64,000 bases of DNA from NCBI RefSeq assembly GCF_049532895.1, contig NZ_CP064031.1, positions 1,116,001-1,180,000 on the forward strand. Reading direction: 5' to 3'. The DNA is from Dyella_B acidisoli (GTDB lineage: Bacteria > Pseudomonadota > Gammaproteobacteria > Xanthomonadales > Rhodanobacteraceae). Below are positions 15,575 through 23,942 of the stretch, one piece after another. Both the position numbers and the translations under genes were made by a program. The notes beneath the pieces are model-generated. The model saw only the letters and a list, made by a program, of their open reading frames with translations, did not search any database and was not told the origin of the DNA. Every line of letters begins with the position of its first letter. Positions within the stretch are counted from its first letter, which is position 1.

Positions 15575-18028
15575 TTAGAACTGGCTGCCGAAGGTGAACT
15601 GGATGCGTTCTTCGTACTGGCGATCGGCTGCCTGTGTGCGGAACGGGAAGCCGAGGCTGATGATCAGCGGGCCGATCGGCGCCTGCCAGTGCAGAGAGAC
15701 ACCGGCCGAGGCATCGAGCTGGCTGGCGCTGAAGTGCTGCACGTTCTGGTAGGCCTGGCCCACGTCCATGAAGAGCGATACGCGCGCGGTGTTGATGTCT
15801 TTCAGGAACGGCAGAGGCAGGTACAGCTCCGCTGTACCCAGCACCTTGAACGCACCGCCGATCGGCTGAGCGTAGGTGTACGTGCTGCCCGGGCAGTAGC
15901 CGTTGGCCTGCGGCACGATGGGTTTGCCGTTGCTGGACGTGGTGTCGTAGCCTGCGCAAGCGCGCGGGCCGAGGGTGTTGTCCTGGAAGCCGCGCAGGTC
16001 GGTCACGCCGCCGGCGTAGAAGTTCATCCAGAACGGGAAGGCGATGGTCTGGCCAGCCTTATAGCCGATTTGGGAGTTCCCACCACTGGCTGGTGTGTAA
16101 TCAGTCGTGGTGTTGGCGTACTTCTGATTGCCGTAGGTATCGCCGTAACCGACTTTGCCATCCAGGTACAGCACAAAGCCCTTCCAGAGTGGCCAGTAGT
16201 GGTTGGCTTCCGCGTTCAAGGTCCAGTACTGCACCGTGGAACCCGGCAGCGCCACGTTCACGCCTGCGGTGAGCTGGCCACCGTGCGTGGGCGCCCAGTA
16301 CGAGTTGCGGGTGTCGTGGACCCAGCTCAGCGAACCGGTCCAGGTGTGGACGGTTTCGTGGCCCAGCGCGTTGATGTAATCAACCAGCACCTGCGGGGTA
16401 TAGCCCGAGTAGGTGTTGATCTTGGTGCTGCTGATGCCGAGGCTGCCGCTCAAACGGTCGAAGTCGGTGATCGGAACGCCGAGGGTGCTGGAGAACGATT
16501 TGGTGCTGTTCGAGTAGCTGGCGTATTGGCTGCCCAGGCTGCTGTAGTCGGCCTTCGAATAGGTGGCGTTATAGCCGATACCGATGCCGTTCTCGGTCAG
16601 ATACGGGTTGTAGTAGCCCGCATTGATCGAGGTGAGGTAATCGCTGCGCTGCGCGCCGATGGTGAAGTGATCACCGGTACCCAGGAAGTTGTTCTGCGAC
16701 ACCGAGCTCGACAGGATGATGCCCGAGTACTGCGAATAGCCCACGCCGAAGGTGAGGCTGCCGGCGGACTGTTCTTCCACCTTCGCCGTCAGATCGACTT
16801 CGTCGTCACTGCCGGGCACGGTCTGCTTGTCGATGGTGACAGTCTTGAAGTAGCCGAGCTGCTGCAGACGGATCTTCGAACGGTCGATGGCTGCCTGCGA
16901 GTACCACGAGCCTTCGAGCTGGCGCATTTCACGGCGCAGCACGTCGTCTTCGGTGCGGGTGTTGCCCTGGAAGATCACGCGGCGCACGTATACGCGCGGA
17001 CCCGGCTGGATGTACCAGGTCACGTCGACGGTTTTATTCTGCTTGTCGAGCTTGGGTACCGAGTTCACCTTGGCGAACGCGTAGCCGATGTTGGCGAGCA
17101 GCGCCTTGATCGAGTCCGAGGTGGCTTCGATCGCGCGGCGGTTGAACAGATCGCCGTCTTTCACGAACACCAGCTTGCGCAGCGTATCTTCCGGCAGGAT
17201 CAGCTGGCCGAGCAGGTGCGTCCCGGAGATGTGGTAGATGTCGCCCTGGACCACGTCAGCGGCGATGTACATCGCGCGCTTGTCCGGCGCAATCGTCACC
17301 TGGGTGGAGTCGACGCCGAAGTCGGCGTAGCCGCGGTCCATGTAGTAGGACTGCAGCTTCTTCAAATCGCCCGAAAGTTTGTCTTGCGAATACTGGTCGT
17401 TCTTCGAATACCACGACAGCCAGTTGGTGGTGCCTGATTCGAAGTTCTGTTCGATTTCCTTGTCGGTGAACGCCGTGTTGCCGACGATGTTCACTTCCTT
17501 GATTTTGGCAACCTTGCCTTCGCGGATTTCGATGTCGATCGAAACGCGATTGCGGTCCAGCGTGGTCACGTGTGGCGACACCGACACGTTGTATTTACCG
17601 CGGTTGTAGTACTGGCGGATCAGTTCCTGTTGCACGCGGTCCAGCGCGAGGCGATCGAACGTTTCGCCCTCAGACAAGCCGATGTCCTTCAGACCTTTCT
17701 TGAGGTCGTCGGTCTTGATGTCACTGTTGCCGCGGATGCTGAGCTTGGCGATGGACGGACGTTCCACCACCTTGATCACCAGGATGCTGCCATCGCGTTC
17801 CAGTTCCACGTCGCTGAAGAACTTGGTGCCGTACAACGCGCGGATCGCCTGCTGGGCCTCCTCGGTGGTGAGGCGGTCGCCCTTGTTGATCTGCAGGTAG
17901 TTGAACACGGTGCCCGCGGAAATGCGGTTGAGGCCCTCGATGCGGATGTCTGAAACGACGAAGGGTTCCAGCGCGAATGCGCCGGTAGAAAGGGAGGCAA
18001 GCAGGATCAGGGCGGCGATACGCTTCAT
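15575..18028 (-). CDS. bamA: Outer membrane protein assembly factor BamA
   Basis: BamA is the core of the BAM complex that folds beta-barrel proteins into the outer membrane. The 817-aa protein has a signal peptide (ALILLASLSTGAFA), five POTRA domains over about residues 22-420 and a C-terminal 16-strand barrel. It ends in an aromatic residue (FTFGSQF), the usual barrel signal. Length is normal (E. coli 810 aa). It lies downstream of rseP, as in most gamma-proteobacteria, and is followed by a strong terminator. The 176-bp rseP-bamA gap may hold its own promoter. Confidence 0.97.
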   Translation of the reverse strand: MKRIAALILLASLSTGAFALEPFVVSDIRIEGLNRISAGTVFNYLQINKGDRLTTEEAQQAIRALYGTKFFSDVELERDGSILVIKVVERPSIAKLSIRGNSDIKTDDLKKGLKDIGLSEGETFDRLALDRVQQELIRQYYNRGKYNVSVSPHVTTLDRNRVSIDIEIREGKVAKIKEVNIVGNTAFTDKEIEQNFESGTTNWLSWYSKNDQYSQDKLSGDLKKLQSYYMDRGYADFGVDSTQVTIAPDKRAMYIAADVVQGDIYHISGTHLLGQLILPEDTLRKLVFVKDGDLFNRRAIEATSDSIKALLANIGYAFAKVNSVPKLDKQNKTVDVTWYIQPGPRVYVRRVIFQGNTRTEDDVLRREMRQLEGSWYSQAAIDRSKIRLQQLGYFKTVTIDKQTVPGSDDEVDLTAKVEEQSAGSLTFGVGYSQYSGIILSSSVSQNNFLGTGDHFTIGAQRSDYLTSINAGYYNPYLTENGIGIGYNATYSKADYSSLGSQYASYSNSTKSFSSTLGVPITDFDRLSGSLGISSTKINTYSGYTPQVLVDYINALGHETVHTWTGSLSWVHDTRNSYWAPTHGGQLTAGVNVALPGSTVQYWTLNAEANHYWPLWKGFVLYLDGKVGYGDTYGNQKYANTTTDYTPASGGNSQIGYKAGQTIAFPFWMNFYAGGVTDLRGFQDNTLGPRACAGYDTTSSNGKPIVPQANGYCPGSTYTYAQPIGGAFKVLGTAELYLPLPFLKDINTARVSLFMDVGQAYQNVQHFSASQLDASAGVSLHWQAPIGPLIISLGFPFRTQAADRQYEERIQFTFGSQF

Positions 18029-18204
18029 CGTCGATTCCGTTGTGTTATTCGGACGGGGCGGTTTCGCGGCCGCTCCGTTGCATTTTTTCCAAAACCGGCA
18101 TCATCCCGGCCTCGTGGTGTTCCGCATGTGGCGCGTAGCTCGCCACGCGATACGACGATCGCGGCCAACGTTCAACCGGAGGTTGCAAGCGGCGCGCACC
18201 CGTC

Positions 18205-19554
18205 TCACGAGGGCAGGATGATGCGGTGAATGTCGTTGTAGAACGCCAGCCCCATCAGCGTGAACAGCAAGGCGATGCCCACGTACTGGCCCGCGATCAT
18301 GGTCCGCTCGCTGACTGGGCTGCCTTTGATCAGCTCGATAAGGTAATACAGCAGATGGCCACCATCCAAGACCGGGATGGGTAGCAGGTTGATGATCGCC
18401 AGGCTGAGCGACACCAGGCCGAGGAATTCCAGGAATTTGTCCAGGCCCATTTGCGCCGCAGCATTGGCCACTTGTGCAATGCCGATCACACCGGAAATGT
18501 TCCGTGTCGACGCCTCACCGGTGATCATCTTGCTGACCATGCCGAAGGTGTCGGTGGTGCGCTGCCAGGTAAGCGAAAGCGATTCGCTGAGTGCCTTGGC
18601 CGGACCGTAGTGCTGGATGGCCATCTCCGCGGCTTGCGAGGTGATGCCCATGATCCATTGCGGCGACGCACCGTTTTCCGACTTCATGCGCGCCGACACC
18701 AGGAAGGTCATCGGCTTGCCATTGCGCTCGATGTCCACCGATAGCTTGGGTGACTTCGCGGCTGCAGCTTTGACCTGCGTACCGATGTCGTTGAAGTCTT
18801 TTACGCCGTTGCCGTTGACGCGCAGGATGTGATCACCTGCCTGCAAACCGGCCTGTGCGGCTGGATCGCCAGGCGTAACGGTGGCCGCGATCGCCGGCGG
18901 AGGCGCGAGCTCCAACCCGAGTTTGTCCACATACTGCCCAACGTCTTCGCCTGCCGGCAGGCGACTGAGCGGCAGCACGATTGAGCGTTCCGTGCCGTCT
19001 GTGCCGCGTACTGTCACCGGCAGCGGTGCGCGGCTGAGCAGCGCATTGATGATGATGTCGTACGAGCCGCTCCAGGTGGTTACTGGTTCACCGCCTACGG
19101 TAAGTAAGCGGTCACCCGGATGGATGCCTGCCTGCGCTGCCATGCTTTGCGGTGCGGCAGTGACGATCGGCGCGTAATCGGTGCGACCCATCACGAACAT
19201 CAGCCAGAACGCAGCGATGGTAAAGATGATATTGAAGCCAGGACCGGCGGCCACGATGGCGATGCGCTTCCAGATCGATTGCGCAGTGAATTCCTGATCG
19301 CGCAGCGCGGGGTCAACCTCCCCCTCGCGGGCATCCAGCATCTTGACGTAGCCGCCCAGTGGAATGGCGGCGATCTGGTATTCCGTGCCGTCGCGGCCGA
19401 TGCGCTTCCAAATCGCGCGGCCGAAGCCGACCGAGAAGCGCAGGACTTTCACACCGCAGCGGCGCGCAACCCAGTAGTGTCCGAATTCGTGAAAGGTGAC
19501 CAGCACGCCGAGCGTGACGAGCAGCCAGAACACCGAGCCGAGAAAGGGATTCAT
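18205..19554 (-). CDS. rseP: Site-2 metalloprotease RseP
   Basis: RseP cuts the anti-sigma factor RseA within the inner membrane and so releases sigma-E during envelope stress. The 449-aa protein has the zinc motif HEFGH at the first TM helix (residues 22-26 from the ATG), two PDZ domains in the periplasmic part (including PGDPAAQAGLQAGD), and PVLDGGHLLYY with the third zinc ligand near the C-terminus. I chose the ATG at 19554; the in-frame TTG just before adds one residue. It sits directly upstream of bamA, itself a sigma-E-linked gene. Confidence 0.95.
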   Translation of the reverse strand: MNPFLGSVFWLLVTLGVLVTFHEFGHYWVARRCGVKVLRFSVGFGRAIWKRIGRDGTEYQIAAIPLGGYVKMLDAREGEVDPALRDQEFTAQSIWKRIAIVAAGPGFNIIFTIAAFWLMFVMGRTDYAPIVTAAPQSMAAQAGIHPGDRLLTVGGEPVTTWSGSYDIIINALLSRAPLPVTVRGTDGTERSIVLPLSRLPAGEDVGQYVDKLGLELAPPPAIAATVTPGDPAAQAGLQAGDHILRVNGNGVKDFNDIGTQVKAAAAKSPKLSVDIERNGKPMTFLVSARMKSENGASPQWIMGITSQAAEMAIQHYGPAKALSESLSLTWQRTTDTFGMVSKMITGEASTRNISGVIGIAQVANAAAQMGLDKFLEFLGLVSLSLAIINLLPIPVLDGGHLLYYLIELIKGSPVSERTMIAGQYVGIALLFTLMGLAFYNDIHRIILPS

Positions 19555-19557
19555 CAA

Positions 19558-19740
19558 AGCAAGTACGTCTCTTGGGAACTCAAAGCTTATCAGTAAGCGT
19601 TGCGAAGTACCCGCCGGGCGGCCGGACAGGCTCCGCGGTGGCGTACGCTCGGGGTTGGGTTATCGACCGCGATGCGCGGCGGCAGTTCCATATGTGAACG
19701 CGGTCGGATGAATCCCTCCGCTCCGGGGGAGGGCTGATGG
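19558..19740. other. Gap between rseP and cdsA where dxr is expected
   Basis: These 183 bp contain no dxr and no recognisable remnant of it. Near the cdsA side (about 19711-19733) is a short palindrome (CCCTCCGCTCCGGGGGAGGG) that resembles half of the family A repeat. This is the place where dxr lies in E. coli-type gene order. Confidence 0.6.
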
Positions 19741-20568
19741 TCAAAGCCCCAGTAGCAGTTTTCCCAGCGCAAACACCGGCAGGGCGGCGAAAACGCTGTC
19801 CAGGCGGTCCAGCAGGCCGCCATGACCAGGGAAAAGGGCGCCAGAGTCCTTTACGTTCGCGTGGCGCTTCATCAGGCTTTCCAGCAGGTCGCCGACGATG
19901 GAGCTGGCGACCGTAACAATCGTGACCACGATCAGACCGACGAGGCGTAGATCGTGCACATCCAGCAGCCAGCCGGCCACGGCGGCTACCAGCGCGCTGG
20001 TGGCAAAGGCACCATAGACCCCGGTCCAAGTCTTCCCTGGGCTAATCTGCGGCGCCAACTTGCGCTTACCCTTGCCGAAGTAGCTACCCGCAAAGTACGC
20101 CCCCGTGTCTGCGGCCCATACCAGCAGGATGGCGAGGAATGCCCATACGTGGCCATGCGAGGGGCTGCCGTGGATGCTCAAGCCGGCCACCCAAGCCGGA
20201 AACACCACGAACGCGCCGGCCAGCAACTTCAAGTTGCGGTTCTCGGGCGTCGGCGCAGCCGCGAAGGCGAAGTGGCGCAGCCATACGCATACCAACACCC
20301 ACCAGGCCACGCCGGCCGTGATGAGTGCCGGCCATAGCCATGTCGAAGTGCGCTGGGTCCATAGCGCGACAAAGACAAGTGACACGATCCCGAGTATCAC
20401 GCCACGGGTGCCTCGGCTCTTCATGCCCGACAGTCGAGTCCATTCCCAGGTGGCGGCCAGGAACGCTGCGGCTAGCAGGCAAGCGAACACGCTGGTCGGC
20501 AACAGCAGGATCAGCAGGATCGCCAATGGCGCAAGAAGCAGGGCGGTGATAACACGCTGTCGCAGCAT
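19741..20568 (-). CDS. cdsA: Phosphatidate cytidylyltransferase
   Basis: CdsA makes CDP-diacylglycerol from CTP and phosphatidic acid, the branch point for membrane phospholipids. The 275-aa membrane protein has about eight hydrophobic segments. The family signature KRHANVKDSGALFPGHGG, with D and H residues that bind metal and substrate, lies near residues 233-250. It follows uppS in the usual order; 188 bp separate them and show no gene. Confidence 0.95.
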   Translation of the reverse strand: MLRQRVITALLLAPLAILLILLLPTSVFACLLAAAFLAATWEWTRLSGMKSRGTRGVILGIVSLVFVALWTQRTSTWLWPALITAGVAWWVLVCVWLRHFAFAAAPTPENRNLKLLAGAFVVFPAWVAGLSIHGSPSHGHVWAFLAILLVWAADTGAYFAGSYFGKGKRKLAPQISPGKTWTGVYGAFATSALVAAVAGWLLDVHDLRLVGLIVVTIVTVASSIVGDLLESLMKRHANVKDSGALFPGHGGLLDRLDSVFAALPVFALGKLLLGL

Positions 20569-20756
20569 GGGCTTTCTCTAGTGCCTGTTCACGGCGACTG
20601 CGCAACCCGCACGAGGAATGTGCGGCAGGCAAGCATGGATGGGGCGGTTCGCATATCCGGCGGGGTCCTTGTTCAGTCGCATGTCGGCATGCACGCCCTG
20701 GTTATTCTTTGCAGCCGAAAGGAGTAGACCCGATGCGGGGGCCATCGCAGGCCGGT

Positions 20757-21503
20757 TCAACGGACCGCAGCCTGGGCGACCTGATCGCCGGTGCGGCCAA
20801 AGCGGCGTTCGCGACGGGCAAAATCGTTGATGGCTAGCTGCAGCGAGGCCTGGTTGAAGTCCGGCCATAGCGTCTCGGTGAAGTACAGTTCCGCATAGGC
20901 TAGCTGCCATAGCAAGAAATTACTGATGCGGTGATCACCGCCGGTGCGAATGAACAGATCCAACGGCGGAACTGCGGACAGGCTGGTCCAGCCGTCAAAG
21001 GCAGCTTCGTCGATGGCATCTACGGCAAGGTCGCCACGAGCCACCGCCATCGCCGCTTTGCGCGCGGCCTGCACGATGTCCCAGCGGCCGCCGTAATTCA
21101 CGGCGATGTTCAGCTGCAGCTTGGTGTTGTTGGCGGTGCGATTTGCCGCTTCGATCATGCGCTTCTCCAGTGCCTTATCGAACGCGGATAGATCGCCGAT
21201 GAAGCGCAGGCGCACGTTGTTTTCGTCCAGCTCGTCCACTTCCTTGTCCAGCGCGCGCATGAACAAATCCAGCAGGGCTCCGACCTCATCCGGCGGACGC
21301 TGCCAGTTCTCGCTGGAGAAGGCGAACAGGGTCAGCGCTTCCACGCCATGACGTATGCAACCTTCCACTACTTCGCGCACGGCCTTGCGGCCGGCGTTGT
21401 GGCCGAAGCTGCGTGGACGATGGCGGGCCTTCGCCCAGCGGCCATTACCATCCATCACGATGCCGATATGGCGCGGTACGTAATTGTGCGTAGTCGTGGT
21501 CAT
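20757..21503 (-). CDS. uppS: Undecaprenyl diphosphate synthase
   Basis: UppS condenses eight isopentenyl units onto farnesyl diphosphate to give the C55 lipid carrier for peptidoglycan and O-antigen. The 248-aa protein shows the cis-prenyltransferase motifs: IVMDGNGRWAKARHRPR with the catalytic Asp, SFGHNAGRKAV, TLFAFSSENWQRP, and DLFIRTGGDHRISNFLLWQ. It depends on IPP, yet dxr is missing from its usual place nearby. A 265-bp gap separates it from frr. Confidence 0.97.
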   Translation of the reverse strand: MTTTTHNYVPRHIGIVMDGNGRWAKARHRPRSFGHNAGRKAVREVVEGCIRHGVEALTLFAFSSENWQRPPDEVGALLDLFMRALDKEVDELDENNVRLRFIGDLSAFDKALEKRMIEAANRTANNTKLQLNIAVNYGGRWDIVQAARKAAMAVARGDLAVDAIDEAAFDGWTSLSAVPPLDLFIRTGGDHRISNFLLWQLAYAELYFTETLWPDFNQASLQLAINDFARRERRFGRTGDQVAQAAVR

Positions 21504-21768
21504 GGATGGAGAGTAAAGGGGGCGGGAACACCTGCTTCGTCGGGGCAGTTACCGAAAACGCATTCGTCAGGGAAAAGCCATTTGCCGGCACCCTTCTGCC
21601 TCGCGGCGGCGAGAATGATGGCGGAAGCGGGGCTCACGCGGCGAGTATGCCCGGAGCTTTTAAAGGGATGGTGGTTGTGCAAGATGGACCCCTCACCCCT
21701 CTTTATCCTCTGCCCGATAGCAGCGGACACCGTGTGCCGATCATTCGTTCCCGCATGCGCCGATGTCC
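21504..21768. other. Intergenic region between frr and uppS
   Basis: No gene is supported in these 265 bp. A partial family A-like stretch (CCCCTCACCCCTCTTTATCC, about 21690-21709) lies near the frr side. Short open frames here have no ribosome sites or recognisable domains. Confidence 0.5.
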
Positions 21769-22326
21769 TTACATGGACATCAGCTCTTCTTCCTTAGCCT
21801 TGGCCAGTTTGTCGACTTCCTTGACGAACTGGTCAGTGAGCTTCTGGATATCATCATCCGCCCGACGCTCCTCGTCTTCAGTGATCTTCTTTTCCTTGAG
21901 CAAGTCTTTCACGTGCTGCAGTGCGTCGCGGCGCACGTTGCGGATGGCAATCTTCGCGTTTTCGCCTTCATGCGACACATGCTTGGCCAGCTCGCGGCGG
22001 CGTTCCTCAGTGAGCGGCGGCATGTTCAGGCGAATCACCGTGCCGGCGGTAGTCGGCGTGATGCCCAGATCAGAAGCCAGCAGCGCTTTTTCGACCGGGC
22101 CAACCATGTTCTTTTCGAACGGGGTGATGATGATGGAGCGGCCATCAGCTAGGGCTATCGACGCCACCTGGTTCAACGGCATGTCCGAGCCGTAGTAGGG
22201 CACCTTGATGCTGTCGACCAGCGACGTGCTCGCGCGGCCGGTGCGTAGGCGAGACAGGTCGTGCTTGAGGGCATCGATGCTCTTGCCCATACGGGTCTGC
22301 GCATCGCGTTTAATGTCGTTGAGCAT
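21769..22326 (-). CDS. frr: Ribosome recycling factor
   Basis: RRF, with EF-G, splits the post-termination ribosome. The 185-aa protein has the expected three-helix-bundle pattern: MGKSIDALKHDLSRLRTGRA at the N-terminus, VPYYGSDMPLNQVASI in the hinge domain, and the long C-terminal helix with ITEDEERRADDDIQKLTDQ. Length equals that of E. coli Frr. It follows pyrH, separated by 158 bp that contain a long imperfect inverted repeat. Confidence 0.97.
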   Translation of the reverse strand: MLNDIKRDAQTRMGKSIDALKHDLSRLRTGRASTSLVDSIKVPYYGSDMPLNQVASIALADGRSIIITPFEKNMVGPVEKALLASDLGITPTTAGTVIRLNMPPLTEERRRELAKHVSHEGENAKIAIRNVRRDALQHVKDLLKEKKITEDEERRADDDIQKLTDQFVKEVDKLAKAKEEELMSM

Positions 22327-22398
22327 GTGAAATCACCCGTTGGCGTGCAAGCCGTCAAGTATAGCAGGGGTGTCAGCCTGCCAGAGGGCAGGAATTGG

Positions 22399-22483
22399 GA
22401 GTGGGTAGGGAGGATTAAGGGATGAGAGAAAGCATCGGTGTTCGGAGCCGGGGATGCTTTCTCTATTCCTTATCCACCCACTT
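22399..22483. repeat. Imperfect inverted repeat between pyrH and frr
   Basis: The core AGAAAGCATC / GATGCTTTCT (about 22427-22436 and 22453-22462) is flanked by matching outer arms (GTGGGTAGGG... and ...TTATCCACCCAC). Together they make one long interrupted hairpin just past the pyrH stop. It may terminate or process the pyrH transcript; it also resembles the element at 10692-10771. Confidence 0.6.
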
Positions 22484-22484
22484 C

Positions 22485-23207
22485 TCAGTTGGCGTCGACC
22501 AGCGTACCGATCGGCTCGCCATGCATGATGCGCATCAGGTTGCCTGGCACCGTCATGTCATAGATACGCAGCGGCATGCGCTGGTCGCGACACAGGGCAA
22601 TGGCCGCGGTATCCATGACAGCGAGCTTGCGTTCGATCACCTGATCGTAAGTGAGCTGTTCGAAACGTGTGGCATCGCTATGCTTGGCCGGGTCGGCGCT
22701 GTAGACACCGTCAACCTTGGTAGCCTTGAGTAGCAGGTCGGCACCTACTTCAATCGCGCGTAGCGCAGCAGCAGAGTCGGTGGTGAAGAAGGGGTTGCCG
22801 GTGCCGGCGGCGAACAGCGCGATGCGGCCTTTTTCGATGTGGCGAATCGCGCGGCGACGGATGAAATCCTCCGCCACGTCATGGATCTGGATGGCGCTCA
22901 TCACGCGTGCAAAACCGCCGCGCTTTTCGATGGCGTCCTGCATGGCGAGTGCATTCATCACGGTGGCCAGCATGCCCATGTGGTCGCCGGTGACGCGGTC
23001 CATGCCGGCTGCTGCCAGACCTGCGCCGCGGAAGATGTTGCCGCCGCCGATCACTACGCCGATCTGCACGCCGACCTTTTGTACTTCGATGATTTCATCG
23101 GCCAGGCGGCCGATGACTTTGGGATCGATGCCGTAGTCCGCATCACCCATTAACGCTTCACCGGAGAGTTTGAGCAGGATACGTCGATACTTTAACTGGT
23201 CGCTCAT
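22485..23207 (-). CDS. pyrH: UMP kinase
   Basis: PyrH phosphorylates UMP to UDP with ATP; the bacterial hexameric enzyme is unlike eukaryotic UMP/CMP kinases. The 240-aa amino-acid-kinase-fold protein has RILLKLSGEALMG, VIGGGNIFRG, AAGTGNPFFTTDSAAALRA and KATKVDGVYSADP. The ATG at 23207 has GGAG seven bases before it; 23 open upstream residues do not match the family. In most relatives pyrH directly follows tsf. Here a divergent VOC gene and a bidirectional terminator lie between them, so pyrH must have its own promoter. Confidence 0.97.
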   Translation of the reverse strand: MSDQLKYRRILLKLSGEALMGDADYGIDPKVIGRLADEIIEVQKVGVQIGVVIGGGNIFRGAGLAAAGMDRVTGDHMGMLATVMNALAMQDAIEKRGGFARVMSAIQIHDVAEDFIRRRAIRHIEKGRIALFAAGTGNPFFTTDSAAALRAIEVGADLLLKATKVDGVYSADPAKHSDATRFEQLTYDQVIERKLAVMDTAAIALCRDQRMPLRIYDMTVPGNLMRIMHGEPIGTLVDAN

Positions 23208-23442
23208 GAGAACTCCGGGTGGATATGTGAAACATCGGAAACAACCGCGAGATGTTTCCGGACGCCGATCTGGCATGACTACTTGCAGGCAGCACGTCTA
23301 CGCGCCGTGAGACAGTCGCGTATTTTCCCGATGCCCCAAGCAAAACGACCGCATTGTAGCGGAGCGCGTGGCAGACGTCAGCGCGCCATGCCTTTATGCT
23401 TCGTCCTGATGCTTCATAGTGCAGTCATAGCCGGAGCCCGTC

Positions 23443-23844
23443 ATGCAGCACACCATTGCCGCCATTGCATTGCTGGTGCGTGATTACGACGAGGCAATCG
23501 CGTTCTATACCGGGTGCCTGGACTTTGAATTGATCGAGGACACGCCGTTGGGAGGCGACAAACGCTGGGTGTTGCTGGCGCCGCCCGGTTCACGCGAGGC
23601 GCGTCTGCTGCTGGCGCAAGCAAGTACGTCCGAACAGGATTCTCACGTGGGCGAGCAGGGTGGTGGACGCGTGTTTCTGTTCCTGCATGTTGATGATTTC
23701 TATGCGCGCTACGAAGTGATGCGTTCGCGCGGTGTGCGTTTTCTCGAATGGCCACGCGAAGAGCCGTACGGCACGGTGGCGGTGTTCGAGGATCTGTATG
23801 GCAACAAGTGGGATTTGTTGCAACCGCGAGCGAAGTCGGCCTGA
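23443..23844 (+). CDS. VOC-superfamily protein inserted between pyrH and tsf
   Basis: This 133-aa glyoxalase/VOC-fold protein shows IAAIALLVRDYDEAIAFYT, a central FLFLHVDDFYARYEV and the C-terminal GTVAVFEDLYGNKWDLLQ. The pattern is like the small VOC family members often annotated as glyoxalase-related. Putative metal ligands are present but the substrate is unknown. A ribosome site (GGAG, 7 bp before the ATG) supports the start. Its strand is opposite to all neighbours, and it splits a gene order that is usually continuous, so it was probably inserted. Confidence 0.88.
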   Translation: MQHTIAAIALLVRDYDEAIAFYTGCLDFELIEDTPLGGDKRWVLLAPPGSREARLLLAQASTSEQDSHVGEQGGGRVFLFLHVDDFYARYEVMRSRGVRFLEWPREEPYGTVAVFEDLYGNKWDLLQPRAKSA

Positions 23845-23849
23845 GTAGT

Positions 23850-23876
23850 CGGTTGGGGTTTGACTCCAACCTACGC
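23850..23876. repeat. Short family B-like palindrome after the VOC gene
   Basis: GGTTGGGGTTTGACTCCAAC followed by CTACG resembles a collapsed copy of the longer family B element (see 26866-26941). It lies immediately downstream of the VOC stop codon. Confidence 0.5.
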
Positions 23877-23893
23877 ATCCCCTCAAAAACAAA

Positions 23894-23921
23894 AAAAGGC
23901 CGCGGTTTCCCGCGGCCTTTT
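23894..23921. terminator. Bidirectional terminator between the VOC gene and tsf
   Basis: The stem AAAGGCCGCGG with its complement (23895-23905 / 23910-23920, TTTC loop) is flanked by an A-run on the left and a T-run on the right. It can therefore end both the plus-strand VOC transcript and the minus-strand rpsB-tsf transcript. Confidence 0.9.
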
Positions 23922-23942
23922 CTACAAACGAAGCGTGGCAAT

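Noticed and set aside
15563..17437. 624-aa plus-strand open frame opposite bamA
   Set aside because: Antisense shadow of bamA; no recognisable domain and it depends on the codon usage of the real gene.
18029..18204. Sigma-E promoter before bamA
   Set aside because: A GGAAC-like box is present on the minus strand but no fitting -10 element at the right distance was found.
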